A stretch of DNA of 64,000 nucleotides from Deltaproteobacteria bacterium (GCA_029262455.1 JAJCZJ010000022.1:62001-126000), one strand, 5' to 3'. Positions 36,918 to 45,687 are shown, numbered from the stretch's first letter. Translations and numbers: made by a program. Notes: generated by a model from the sequence alone, not told the origin.

Positions 36918-37709
36918 ATGCCTAGACTTGAAGGGAAGACAGCTATCATTACTGGGGCGGCCAGTGGAATTGGTCGTGCTAGTGCGATTCGCTTTGCTGC
37001 GGAAGGGGCTCGCGTCATCGCGGCGGATGTTGCGGATGAAGTTCGGGCGACGTGCGCTGAGATCGAAGGAAGCGGCGGTGTTGCCAAGGCGTTTGTGCTG
37101 GACACGTCTGAGAAGGCTAACGTCGATACACTGGTGTCGGTAGCGAAAGACGATTTCGGCGGTGTGGATGTGATGTTCGCCAACGCCGGGATCGGTGGCG
37201 ACTTCTTGTTCCTCGACGATCTGGAGGCCGAGCACTGGGCTGCCGTGTTGAAGGTGAACTTGATCGGTGTGTTCATCGCCGTCAAAGCTGCTTCGATGGC
37301 GATGAAGGAGAAGGGGAGTGGTGGGTCGATCATCTGCACGGCCTCGGTGGCCGGTTTGCGGGCGAGTGCTGGGCCGTCGCCGTACAGTGCGTCGAAGGCC
37401 GGGGTGATCAGTCTTGTCCAAACCGCGTCGAACCAGCTGGTGGGGACCGGTGTTCGCGTCAATGCGATTTGCCCCGGATTGATCGAGACCGGGATGACCA
37501 AGCCGATGTTCGACATGGCGCGCGAGGTCGGGAAAGAAGACCGAATCGGGCAGCTCAACCCCCTCAAACGAGCCGGGCAGCCGAGTGAGATTGCGGAGGT
37601 CGCCCTTTTTCTCGCGAGTGACGAAAGCAGCTATTTGAACGGTCAGGCGATTGCTGTGGACGGCGGTTTGTCTAGCTCGTTGCCTTTCATGCCCGGCAGA
37701 CTGGCGTGA
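36918..37709 (+). CDS. Short-chain dehydrogenase/reductase
   Basis: The 263-residue classical SDR has the NAD(P) motif TGAASGIG at 12-19, the NAG signature in MFANAGIGGD, catalytic Ser in ICTASVAGL and YxxxK at Tyr156/Lys160 (SPYSASKAG). An acidic residue after the second strand (AADVAD) suggests NAD preference. It is the first gene of the operon with the thioredoxin-fusion gene (27 bases on), the selenoprotein gene and TauD. It probably oxidises an alcohol intermediate of the same pathway. Confidence 0.92.
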   Translation: MPRLEGKTAIITGAASGIGRASAIRFAAEGARVIAADVADEVRATCAEIEGSGGVAKAFVLDTSEKANVDTLVSVAKDDFGGVDVMFANAGIGGDFLFLDDLEAEHWAAVLKVNLIGVFIAVKAASMAMKEKGSGGSIICTASVAGLRASAGPSPYSASKAGVISLVQTASNQLVGTGVRVNAICPGLIETGMTKPMFDMAREVGKEDRIGQLNPLKRAGQPSEIAEVALFLASDESSYLNGQAIAVDGGLSSSLPFMPGRLA

Positions 37710-37736
37710 ACTTTGTCTTCGCAATAGGGTAGACCG

Positions 37737-39167
37737 ATGGCTGAGATTGAAGTGATCGAGGGCCTGGTCGCCTTTGTAAAGCGCGACTGTCCGACTTGTA
37801 CTTTGGTCGTCCCGGTGTTGGAGGCTCTTGCGGCCGGACAAACCCTCACGGTGTATACGCAGGACGATCCGACATTTCCCGCCGGACTCGACCCGGCTGA
37901 CGACACTTCCTTGGAACTTTCTTGGCGTAACAAGATCGAGACGGTACCGACGCTGGTGCGGATCGACGGTGGTAAAGAGACTGGTCGAGCCGTTGGCTGG
38001 CATCGCGGCGAGTGGGAGACCGTCAGCGGGGTTGAGGGCCTGGGCCCCGATCTGCCGGCGCTGCGTCCCGGCTGCGGGTCGCGCTCGGTGGATCCAACCA
38101 TCGCTCCTTCTTTGCGGGCCGAGTTCGGCGATTCGATCCTGAAGGCGCGCCGCGTCGAGCTCGATGCCGAAGACGACTTCGAGGCGATGTTCGACCGCGG
38201 CTGGAGCGACGGCCTCCCGCTGGTGCCGCCGACCCGCGAACGCGTCCTGGCCATGCTCGACGGGACCGCCCGGCGGCCCGACGAGATCGTTGCGATCGTC
38301 CCGCCTTCGTTGGTCGAATGTACGGTCGAGAAGGTTGCGGTGAACGCGGTGATGGCAGGCTGTAAGCCGGAGTATTTGCCGGTGGTGCTGGCCGCTGTCG
38401 AAGCCGCCTGTACGGATGAGTTCAACATGCACGGACTGCTGTGTACGACAATGCCGACGGGCCCGGTCATTGTCGTCAATGGTCCGATCCGGCATCGCAT
38501 TGGAATGAACTCGGGCATGAATGTCTTTGGCCAGGGGAACCGCGCCAATCTCACCATCGGGCGTGCCCTGCAGCTGGTCGTGCGCAACGTTGGTGGCGGC
38601 AGGCCCGGAGAGATCGATCGCGCGACCCACGGGAACCCTGGCAAGATCTCGTTTTGCTTTGCCGAGGACGAGGAGAACTCTCCCTTTGAGCCGCTAGCGG
38701 TGAGTCGCGGGATCGATCCGCACTGTGACGCGATCACGCTGTTTCCCGGCGAGGCCCCGCGCTGTGTGGTCGATCAGATCTCGCGTGATCCCGAAAGTCT
38801 TGCCCGCAGCTTGGCGGTTACGCTGCGTACGGTGCATCATCCGAAGCTGATCATCGTCTTCGATGCGATCGTTGCGATCGGGCCCGAGCACGCCAGAGTT
38901 TTTCGCGAGGCCGGCTGGGACAGAGCGAAGTTGACGGCTCGGCTACACGAATTGTTGACGATCCCGGGGGAAGAGCTCGAGCGTGGAGCGGGTGGAATTG
39001 CCGAGGGAGTCCCGGGCAAGCTCACCGGGACGACGTTACCGAAGTTCAAGCCCGACGGTATTCTGCTGGTGCACTGCGGAGGCCGGGCCGGTCTATTTTC
39101 CGCGATCATCGGCGGCTGGGCCGGCGGTGACATTGGCAGCACTCCTGTAACGAGAAGGATAGGCTGA
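37737..39167 (+). CDS. Thioredoxin-like/unknown-domain fusion protein, UGSC partner
   Basis: The first 100 residues resemble a thioredoxin fold: AFVKRDCPTCTLV with Cys18 and Cys21, and a cis-proline in TVPTLVRI at residue 71. The remaining 350 residues form a conserved-looking domain I cannot name, with DGLPLVPPTRERVLAML, NAVMAGCKPEYLPVVLAA, TTMPTGPVIVVNGPI, NVFGQGNRANLTIGRAL, a GRAGLFSAIIGGWAG end and several Cys and His. Its stop overlaps the selenoprotein start by one base (TGATG). The arrangement suggests that it either reduces the selenoprotein or forms a complex with it; no enzymatic activity is known to me. Confidence 0.75.
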   Translation: MAEIEVIEGLVAFVKRDCPTCTLVVPVLEALAAGQTLTVYTQDDPTFPAGLDPADDTSLELSWRNKIETVPTLVRIDGGKETGRAVGWHRGEWETVSGVEGLGPDLPALRPGCGSRSVDPTIAPSLRAEFGDSILKARRVELDAEDDFEAMFDRGWSDGLPLVPPTRERVLAMLDGTARRPDEIVAIVPPSLVECTVEKVAVNAVMAGCKPEYLPVVLAAVEAACTDEFNMHGLLCTTMPTGPVIVVNGPIRHRIGMNSGMNVFGQGNRANLTIGRALQLVVRNVGGGRPGEIDRATHGNPGKISFCFAEDEENSPFEPLAVSRGIDPHCDAITLFPGEAPRCVVDQISRDPESLARSLAVTLRTVHHPKLIIVFDAIVAIGPEHARVFREAGWDRAKLTARLHELLTIPGEELERGAGGIAEGVPGKLTGTTLPKFKPDGILLVHCGGRAGLFSAIIGGWAGGDIGSTPVTRRIG

Positions 39168-39688
39168 TGAAGAGAACTCTACTCGATCCAACTGACGAAT
39201 CAGCTGCCGCGAATCGAGCCCGAGTTCCGCGATTGGCGACGCTATCGGGAGTCACGGTTGGCTTGCTGGATATTTCGAAGCCGCGCGGCGATCTGTTTCT
39301 CGATCGACTCGAGCAAAAGCTTGCCGGACTCGGTGCGGAGGTCAGGCGCTACAAGAAGCCGACGTTCACCAAGCCGGCGCCGGTCGACTTGCGACAGCAA
39401 GTTGCGGTCGAGTGCGGCGCGGTGATCGAAGCCCTCGCCGATTGAGGGAGTTGTACTTCGTGCAGTGTGCACGACATCGTTGATCTGGAGGCCCGAGGAA
39501 TTCCCGGTGTGTATGTTGCGACCAGCGAATTCGAAGACGGTGCGGCGCGCCAGGCTGAGGCGCTCGGAGCTGACCCGGCGGTGGTATTCGTCGAACACCC
39601 GATCCAGGACCGAACCGACGAAGAGATGCAGTCGATTGCCGATCGCGCTGCCGACGCTCTGATTTCGGCTCTCGTCGTTACGTCGTGA
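39167..39688 (+). CDS. UGSC family selenoprotein (in-frame TGA read as selenocysteine)
   Basis: Reading through TGA at 39443-39445 gives one 173-residue protein with selenocysteine at 93 in the sequence D-U-G-S-C-T-S-C (Cys96, Cys99). Both halves are coherent: upstream are GVTVGLLDISKPRGDLFLDRL and RRYKKPTFTKPAP, downstream SVHDIVDLEARGIPGVYVAT and ALGADPAVVFVEHPI. I recognise this as the UGSC (seleno)protein pattern, whose cysteine forms have CGSC. A hairpin fitting bacterial SECIS rules starts 13 bases after the TGA. The start overlaps the upstream fusion gene by one base and TauD begins 20 bases after the stop. Chemistry unknown; a redox or reductive cleavage role is inferred. Ordinary gene callers truncate it to 92 residues. 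Confidence 0.9.
39443..39474 (+). promoter_or_regulatory. Bacterial SECIS element with Sec codon
   Basis: Twelve bases after the TGA, TCGTGCA (39458-39464) pairs perfectly with TGCACGA (39468-39474) around a GTG loop at 39465-39467. The loop starts with G and lies 20 bases after the TGA, inside the 16-37 base range described for bacterial SECIS elements. The 17-base hairpin is the same size as the minimal E. coli fdhF element that binds SelB. Confidence 0.85.
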
Positions 39689-39708
39689 TCGATCCATTGA
39701 AGTAGTCG

Positions 39709-40614
39709 ATGTCGGGGGAAACGTTGGGGGGCGACGCGGCTGCGCTAGTTGACGAGTTCGCCGTTGCTGAAGTTTGTGGCGTCGATCCCGTTGGAATCGA
39801 GCAAGACTCGGTGCGTGTACGTGCGGCGTTAGCGCGCTACGGGGTGGTCTGTTTGCCGATGAGTCGTGCTTTGGAGGATTCTGAGCTTCAGGTTGTGGCG
39901 GGGCTTTTTGGGGCGATCAAGGATCCGATCGGTCGCACGGTTCACGGTGGCTATTATCAGTACGACAAGCGGCGCCAAATCATTGATACCGGTTTTGTGC
40001 TGACAGATGAGCTTCGCGAGCAGCTCGGCGACCCGACTTTCGGCGGACTCGACGACAGGCGGCCCGGCTTGTTCGAGACCTACCATTGCGATGATACTTT
40101 CACCGAGGAACCGGCCGGGGCGACTGTACTGCATGCCCGCGACTTGCCACCGAGCGGCGGTGGGCCGACTTGTTTCATCGATATGCGCAGTGCGTACGAG
40201 ATGCTGGATGCGTCGATGAGGCAGCGGCTCGAGGGGCTCCGCGTCGTGTACGCCTACAACAACGAGGATGCGTTCCCACCACGTCGCGCTGCGCGCGGCC
40301 CGGCCGAAGTGCTGGTGGAAGTTGCGCATCCGTTGGTGCGCACTCACCCGGTTGCCAAGACGCGGGCGCTGTTTATCGACTTGGACCGTGCGACGCACAT
40401 CGAGGGAATGCCGATCGCGGAGGGGCAGTCGCTGCTGCAAGAGCTGCAAGCCCACGCCGAAGCCAATGCGCCCGCGTGCCAACACGAGTGGCGCGCTCAC
40501 GATGTCCTGGTTTGGGACAACGCGTCGGTTCAGCACAAAGCGTCCGGGAACTTCAAGGAGGGCGAGCCGCGCTGCTTTTGGCGTTATATGATTGCTGGCG
40601 AGCGCCCGGTTTGA
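39709..40614 (+). CDS. TauD/TfdA family Fe(II)/2-oxoglutarate dioxygenase
   Basis: The 301-residue protein has the iron facial triad of the family: His126 and Asp128 in ETYHCDDTF and the distal His276 in ASVQHKASG, with the 2-oxoglutarate-binding Arg nearby in the C-terminal block. ARDLPPSGGGPTCFIDMRSAYE is the typical core sequence (shown in part). These enzymes hydroxylate substrates such as taurine or aryloxyalkanoates, often releasing sulfite, phenols or similar leaving groups. It ends the SDR-fusion-selenoprotein operon, suggesting catabolism of an organic (possibly sulfur or halogenated) compound; the substrate is not determinable. Confidence 0.9.
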   Translation: MSGETLGGDAAALVDEFAVAEVCGVDPVGIEQDSVRVRAALARYGVVCLPMSRALEDSELQVVAGLFGAIKDPIGRTVHGGYYQYDKRRQIIDTGFVLTDELREQLGDPTFGGLDDRRPGLFETYHCDDTFTEEPAGATVLHARDLPPSGGGPTCFIDMRSAYEMLDASMRQRLEGLRVVYAYNNEDAFPPRRAARGPAEVLVEVAHPLVRTHPVAKTRALFIDLDRATHIEGMPIAEGQSLLQELQAHAEANAPACQHEWRAHDVLVWDNASVQHKASGNFKEGEPRCFWRYMIAGERPV

Positions 40615-40713
40615 GCGCAATTGTAGGGTTCCGGCTCGGCGGCGCCTCGCCCCCCCGGCTTTTGGTGTTCCGGTTTTTGGTTTTGGCTCGGCTTCACCTC
40701 GCTCTGGTGACCT

Positions 40714-42054
40714 CTACTTCGATGGCTTGAGTGGACCGCTCGTTCGGGGCCAGATTCGCAGTAGCCCGAACATCGCTCGGATGGTGATCCATAGAGCGGT
40801 GACGATCCAGATCTGTTGCAGTGTTGCGTGCGGCGTTTGCTCGAGCACTGCGAGGGCTGCGATGCCTGCGCCTGATGCGGCGAGCATTGCGTTGCGCAGA
40901 TAGCGGTAGTCGTGGCTGCCCCAGTGGATTCCGTCGGTGACGAACGAAATGGCGTTGATCGGTTGGGCGATGGCTGCGACCAACCAGGCGGCGTGAAACG
41001 TCGTCGTGGCAGGGGTTCCGATCAGAAACAGGCTGACGGAGTTGGAACCCGCGAGCATGACCGCTGTGGTGGCGATTCCGGTTACCAGTCCCCACAAACA
41101 CGCGATCCGGGCGGCCCGGAGGGCTCTGGGTACATCTCCGAGGCCGATGAAGTATCCAACCAGGCTTTGCGCGGTGGTCGCATAAGCATCGAGTAGGAAC
41201 GCAGCGAAGATCCAGATCGACCGAATTGCTTGATGGGCGGCGCCGGTCTCGACGGAGATCAGGTTTGCGACGCGAGTCGCGTACATCAGAAACAACAGGA
41301 GTGATCCAGTGCGGACGACGAGATCGCGCCCGATGGTAAACAGTGCGTAGATGTCGGCGATCTTGCGCGGGCGTAGCAGGCCGTGGCGGTGTTGAAACCA
41401 TCCGATCGCGGCGATCATGGCGACGAGCTGTCCGATCACCGAAGCCCAGGCGGCGCCGGTGATTCCGAGCGCGGGGATCGGTCCGGCGCCGTGGATCATC
41501 ACGCTGTCGAGGGCGATGTTGATCGAATTGGACAGGATCGCGATGATTAGTGGCGTGCGCATGTCCTGTAATCCGCGAAACGCTCCGGAGACGGCGTGTG
41601 CAACGAGAATCGCCGGGGCGCCGATCAGCCGAATGCACAGATAGGTCGTCGATTCAGCCAAGACCTCTGCGTCTGCGCCGAAGAGCATGCAGAGCTCATC
41701 GATGAAGGGCAGGAAGGCGAAGAGAAGACCGAAGCCGAGTACTGCGGAGCACGTAACGGCGGTGCCAGCTGATCTTGCGATTGCGGACTCGTCCTCGATG
41801 CCGAATGCGTTGGCGACTTGGGTTTGCGTACCGATGCTCAGGAAGTTGAATACCCAGAATATTCCGGCGAGTAGCGATGTGGCGATACCCAATCCCGCTA
41901 GCGACGGTTCACCGAGGCGGGCGACGAAGGCGGTGTCGATGAGGCCGGTGATCGGTTCGGCGGTAAGGGAGATGAGTACAGGCAGCGAGAGCCGGAGGAA
42001 CGCCCGGTGCGGATGCGTCGCGAATGGGTGTTCGGCGCGACTTGGGTTCGGCAC
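40714..42054 (-). CDS. MATE family efflux transporter
   Basis: This 446-residue protein has about twelve hydrophobic helices and MATE features: LSLPVLISLTAEPITGLIDTAFVARLGEPSLAGLGIA (in part) at the start, and GAAWASVIGQLVAMIAAI and VGYFIGLGDVPRALRAAR later. The matching open frame begins upstream, but homology and length point to GTG at 42054, which overlaps the stop of the histidine phosphatase gene (TAGTG). It likely exports cationic drugs or metabolites in exchange for Na+ or H+. Confidence 0.88.
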   Translation of the reverse strand: MPNPSRAEHPFATHPHRAFLRLSLPVLISLTAEPITGLIDTAFVARLGEPSLAGLGIATSLLAGIFWVFNFLSIGTQTQVANAFGIEDESAIARSAGTAVTCSAVLGFGLLFAFLPFIDELCMLFGADAEVLAESTTYLCIRLIGAPAILVAHAVSGAFRGLQDMRTPLIIAILSNSINIALDSVMIHGAGPIPALGITGAAWASVIGQLVAMIAAIGWFQHRHGLLRPRKIADIYALFTIGRDLVVRTGSLLLFLMYATRVANLISVETGAAHQAIRSIWIFAAFLLDAYATTAQSLVGYFIGLGDVPRALRAARIACLWGLVTGIATTAVMLAGSNSVSLFLIGTPATTTFHAAWLVAAIAQPINAISFVTDGIHWGSHDYRYLRNAMLAASGAGIAALAVLEQTPHATLQQIWIVTALWITIRAMFGLLRIWPRTSGPLKPSK

Positions 42055-42683
42055 TATGGGTTGGTCGAGCGTTCCTGCGCCCAAGTCTCGAGATGGGCAG
42101 CATCGTTGAGACCGAGCATGCGGGCACGACCGTTTCCGTCGAAGGCGATCCGCGTGATCGACGTGTTGAAAACGAAGAGCCCTTCGAGTGCCTTGACCGG
42201 AATTCCGAGCAGGCCGATCACGGCACAGCGAATCGAGCCACCGTGAGTGACAATGATGACTTTTTGGCCAGGGTGCGCGGCGGCGATTTTTCGGGTCGCG
42301 CCACTGACGCGCTGTGCGGTGTCGTCGTATGATTCGCCGTTGGGAAACTTCACGTGGTGCCAACCCTCGGCGAACATCGCCGGCAGATGTTCTTGTAGCT
42401 CTGCCTTACTCATTCCGGTGGCGTCGCCGACGTTGATTTCGCGCAGATCTTCGCGTGGTTTGACCGTCAGCTGTAGCGCCTTGGCGATTGGTTCTGCGGT
42501 TTGCACCGCGCGCGTTAGGTCGGACGAGTAGATGGCGGCGGGGTTCTCGTGTGCCAAACGCGCGGCAACGCGGCGCGCTTGGGATCGACCGGTTTCGTCG
42601 AGATCGGTGTCGGAATGTCCTTGAAATCGTTTGGCGGCGTTCTGCGCAGTTTGACCGTGGCGCACGAAGTAAATTTCGGTCAT
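42054..42683 (-). CDS. Histidine phosphatase family protein (phosphoglycerate mutase-like)
   Basis: The 209-residue protein has the catalytic motif FVRHGQTAQN, the second basic site SSDLTRAVQTAE, the acid donor region LREINVGDATG and the second histidine in VTHGGS. Its size fits cofactor-dependent small phosphatases such as GpmB, CobC or PhoE types rather than glycolytic dPGM. The ATG at 42683 gives MTEIYFVRHG. It is cotranscribed with the thioredoxin-fold gene upstream (nine bases) and the MATE gene downstream (overlap). Confidence 0.88.
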   Translation of the reverse strand: MTEIYFVRHGQTAQNAAKRFQGHSDTDLDETGRSQARRVAARLAHENPAAIYSSDLTRAVQTAEPIAKALQLTVKPREDLREINVGDATGMSKAELQEHLPAMFAEGWHHVKFPNGESYDDTAQRVSGATRKIAAAHPGQKVIIVTHGGSIRCAVIGLLGIPVKALEGLFVFNTSITRIAFDGNGRARMLGLNDAAHLETWAQERSTNP

Positions 42684-42692
42684 TGCCAAAGA

Positions 42693-43562
42693 CTAAGAGA
42701 ACAACACGCGCGATAGCTCCGAGCGAAACCGATCGGTGAGCTCATGCTCGCCGCCGAGGAGATCGAAGATGTCGATCATCGCTTTACGGGCAGCATCGTC
42801 GCTGAAGTTGCGATCCTTCCTGACGATCTCCAGGTAGTGCGCCAGGGCTTCCTCGTAGCTCGATCGCGCCGCGAGAATCTGCGCCAAGCCGAACCGGGCT
42901 TCGTGATCGGAAGGATTCCTTTCGAGGCGCGCTTCGAATTCGGCGGTGTCGCCGGCTCCCTCGCCGGCGGCTGCAATACGAATCGTGGCGACCAACTGAT
43001 CGCCGCGGCGTCTTTCGTCGGTGCCAGGGGTGATTCGATCCAATAGATCGAGCGCTTCGTCGTTGCTCCCGTCCGCGTGTTTCAGGAACGCGAGTGCCAG
43101 CAGCGCCGAATCGTGGCGCGGATCCTCGGACAAAGCAGCAACGAGTTTCGTGTCGGCAGCAGCGGTGTCACCGTCATCGATGAGGTCCACCGCCTCAGCG
43201 ACGAGGCGGTCGGCAGCACTCGGCAGCAGCTGTGCGAGAAAGTCGCGGATCGCCGGCTCCGGTTGGGCGCCGAGAAAACTCGCTACCGGCTTGGCGTCGC
43301 GGAAGCCGACGACCATCGGGATCGATTGTACTCCAAAGGCCGAGGCCAACTCCGGGCTGTTGTCGATATCGACCTTGACCAAGACAACTTTGCCGGCTTG
43401 CTCGTTGACGACGCCTTCGAGAACCGGCCCGAGAGCCTTGCATGGGCCACACCACTCGGCCCAGAAGTCGACGATGACCGGAACGGTCTTTGACCGTTCG
43501 AGAACTTTCGCTTCGAAGTCCGCGTCGTTGGCTTCGAGGATGAAGGGCTGGGCTTGGGGCAT
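42693..43562 (-). CDS. cnoX: CnoX/YbbN-type thioredoxin-fold co-chaperone
   Basis: The 289-residue protein combines an N-terminal thioredoxin domain with active-site WCGPC (Cys38/Cys41) and cis-proline region QSIPMVV with a C-terminal TPR-like helical domain (from about 115, DPRHDSALLALAFLKHADG, HYLEIVRKDRNFSDDAARKAM). This is the CnoX/YbbN layout. Members with WCGPC act as oxidoreductases, whereas E. coli CnoX has SxxC and works as a holdase. The ATG giving MPQAQPF is preferred over the upstream codon. Confidence 0.9.
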   Translation of the reverse strand: MPQAQPFILEANDADFEAKVLERSKTVPVIVDFWAEWCGPCKALGPVLEGVVNEQAGKVVLVKVDIDNSPELASAFGVQSIPMVVGFRDAKPVASFLGAQPEPAIRDFLAQLLPSAADRLVAEAVDLIDDGDTAAADTKLVAALSEDPRHDSALLALAFLKHADGSNDEALDLLDRITPGTDERRRGDQLVATIRIAAAGEGAGDTAEFEARLERNPSDHEARFGLAQILAARSSYEEALAHYLEIVRKDRNFSDDAARKAMIDIFDLLGGEHELTDRFRSELSRVLFS

Positions 43563-43613
43563 CCCCCACAGGTATCGCAATGTACGTCGGCGGAAAAGGC
43601 ACTCGGAGTCAGG

Positions 43614-43904
43614 TTAGTGGCGACACTTGAAGCTCAGCCGGGTGGCCGTGCAGGCGTTTTCCGGGAAGGAAAAGAGCGCTGCTCTAAAGGTTCCGGTTCC
43701 CTGTGAGTTTCCGAGGTGAAAATGAAGTTGCAGTGGGAGGTCGGATTCGTTCACCGGGAAGTTGCCGTTAGTGCCGGAAATGCTGAATCTGGCCCCGCCG
43801 CCGCGGGATCTTTTCGAAACCGTCAGGCGACCCGTCGAAGTGGTCAGTGACACGGGGGTGGAGCTGCCGCCGATAGCAGAAAAACGGCCGGGACGAAAAG
43901 CCAC
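43614..43904 (-). pseudogene. C-terminal fragment of a secreted repeat protein
   Basis: The 96-residue frame has a beta-rich, low-charge composition (GRLTVSKRSRGGGARFSISG, NGNFPVNESDLPLQLHFHLGN, CTATRLSFKCRH). It looks like the end of a larger extracellular beta-sandwich or repeat protein, with a terminal cysteine pair. There is no signal peptide or good start, so I treat it as a remnant at the edge of the decayed region. It may instead be a short real gene. Confidence 0.35.
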
Positions 43905-44481
43905 GCCCGAGAACGTAGCTCGGCTCCCGACGCGGCTCTACAACAACAGAAGAAGAATCAGCCACCCGTGAGCAACAGCGCTAGAGACGTCATCACGAGC
44001 TCTCCCCAGCCCGACCCGCGCTACGGACGTTCACTATCCCCTCTCCCTCGTTCAGGGCTTCGTAACCCCTCGAAGTTCGAGCGTGTCAAAAACGACCCGT
44101 AAGACGGTAGCTTGGCATAGCCCAGCGGTCCGGCATCGCACAACCGACAGGGAGGAAGAGGTGGCCAGCAATTCGCATGGAAAAGACACTCTCTTCGAGA
44201 GCAACGTCCAGCTTCTAACTAATGCTGGGAGTACCCGCTCGAATCGCGCCTTTTTGTGCTTCGAGTGGACCAGACCTGGACAATCGCCCGGCGGTCGACG
44301 GACCGATTCGGGATTTGCTAGCGTACCCATTCGAGCCGCCAATAGGCTTGATCGATTGTTTCGACCGATCTTCTCTGTATGGAATTATTTTTGTTTAGAT
44401 ATCGTCGTCACAACATTTAGCAACTTTGCAAGTTTTGAGAAACGCAACTGTTGATCTTTCCGTAACCTATGGGGGTTTGCT
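43905..44481. other. AT-richer intergenic region before metalloprotease
   Basis: No coding sequence is convincing. A plus-strand frame of 123 codons (44083-44454) has an unlikely composition. A drop in GC near 44350-44420 and TAACCTATGGGGG just upstream of the lipoprotein ATG suggest its promoter and ribosome site. Confidence 0.5.
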
Positions 44482-45687
44482 ATGAAAGCGTTTTGGTACC
44501 TGGTTCTAGTGGTAGTGTTGACGGGTTGTTTTGAAATTTCACCTGACAACTTGAATCTCTATGTTCCCAATAGCCCGGTCACCTTGAAGTTCAAGGCCGG
44601 CAAGGCGCCCTACACCTACCAGTACCGCTTTAGAAACGGCACCCAAATGGAGAGCAGCACCAGTCAGAATCAGGTCCAACTCACTGAAACTCAAACCGGG
44701 CTCATGGAAGTGACAGCCACCGATGCCGATGGCAACAGCTCCAACTTCGATTACGAGATCACGAGCAATCCGCGTTTTTTCGTGAAACCGTATTATGTCT
44801 ACCCAACGGACTTGGGGTTTCACCAAGAACACGTGGACGCAATCGAAGCGGCGATGGTCGAGGTTCGGGAGTTCTACCGACAAAAGACAGGCATTCAATT
44901 TAGAGTGGAGGACGTAGCCTCCGTCGCCGGACCAAACTACGCCCAAATGCGATGTGGCCCCTCACTCCCCAGTGCGTGCGTGAGCGATCCGGCGGCTTTT
45001 CCAGGGTGGCAAACCTCCCTCCAGACGGTCCTCGGAGGCGCTGGATACCCCGAACACCAAGTCAGCCTCCTATTTGTTCTCGGCGGAGGCGGCCAAGTTT
45101 GGGGCATTCTTCGAGACAAGAACACCATCAACTACGAAGGGCACTCAATCGTAGGGGACTGGGTCCTGGAACCTCTTTCTGGAATACAAACGCCGGGAAG
45201 TTATCACTGCGGATTGGCCGAACCCGGGACCTGTACGCGGGATGGTGCCATCGGCGCGGTTATCCACGAACTTGGCCATGGTTTGGGGCTCCACCACCCC
45301 GAGGTCGGCGATCGCGAGGGCTCCGTGATGTACTATCACTTTGAGTACCCCAACATCGGCTTCAATGATTATGAGATCAAGGCGCTCAAGGATCGTACAT
45401 TCTTCAAGGGCCCACGATACAACGAAGGCCGCAACACCAAATTGTATTTTTCAAACCAAAATGTGCTCACTCGAGGCTCGACAGTGACGCTCCATGGATT
45501 CGGTTTCCAAGCCGGCAACCAGGTGCTCTTCGTCCACGAAGATGGCACGACATTGATCAATCCACAGGTGCTGGATTGGTTTCAAATCAGATTTACAGTG
45601 CCCCAAGAAGTAAAGTCCGGTTACATATTGGTCGTACGCGCCAATGGGGACCGCACCAATTCGGTAAATTTCAACGTAGTGAATTGA
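44482..45687 (+). CDS. Metzincin-like zinc metalloprotease lipoprotein with IPT/TIG domain
   Basis: A signal peptide ends in the lipobox LTGC (Cys16), so the protein is lipid-anchored. Residues 20-90 form an Ig-like beta domain. The catalytic domain carries HELGHGLGLHH (His262, Glu263, His266, His272: the HExxHxxGxxH metzincin motif) and a Met-turn SVMYY shortly after. The C-terminal 80 residues resemble an IPT/TIG domain (STVTLHGFGFQAGNQVLFV). Composition is more Asn/Tyr-rich and GC-poorer than its neighbours, hinting at acquisition. The stop codon lies within the left end of a MITE-like element. Confidence 0.85.
   Translation: MKAFWYLVLVVVLTGCFEISPDNLNLYVPNSPVTLKFKAGKAPYTYQYRFRNGTQMESSTSQNQVQLTETQTGLMEVTATDADGNSSNFDYEITSNPRFFVKPYYVYPTDLGFHQEHVDAIEAAMVEVREFYRQKTGIQFRVEDVASVAGPNYAQMRCGPSLPSACVSDPAAFPGWQTSLQTVLGGAGYPEHQVSLLFVLGGGGQVWGILRDKNTINYEGHSIVGDWVLEPLSGIQTPGSYHCGLAEPGTCTRDGAIGAVIHELGHGLGLHHPEVGDREGSVMYYHFEYPNIGFNDYEIKALKDRTFFKGPRYNEGRNTKLYFSNQNVLTRGSTVTLHGFGFQAGNQVLFVHEDGTTLINPQVLDWFQIRFTVPQEVKSGYILVVRANGDRTNSVNFNVVN

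Noticed and set aside
36750-38630. 626-codon minus-strand ORF opposite the SDR and fusion genes
   Set aside because: Antisense shadow; the plus-strand proteins have catalytic motifs and normal lengths.
39467-39688. Separate 73-codon gene after the TGA
   Set aside because: It is the continuation of the upstream frame and is better explained as the second half of a selenoprotein.
42055-42363. N-terminal 103-codon extension of the MATE protein
   Set aside because: It overlaps the histidine phosphatase gene in another frame and is Arg/His-rich; MATE homology starts at the GTG at 42054.
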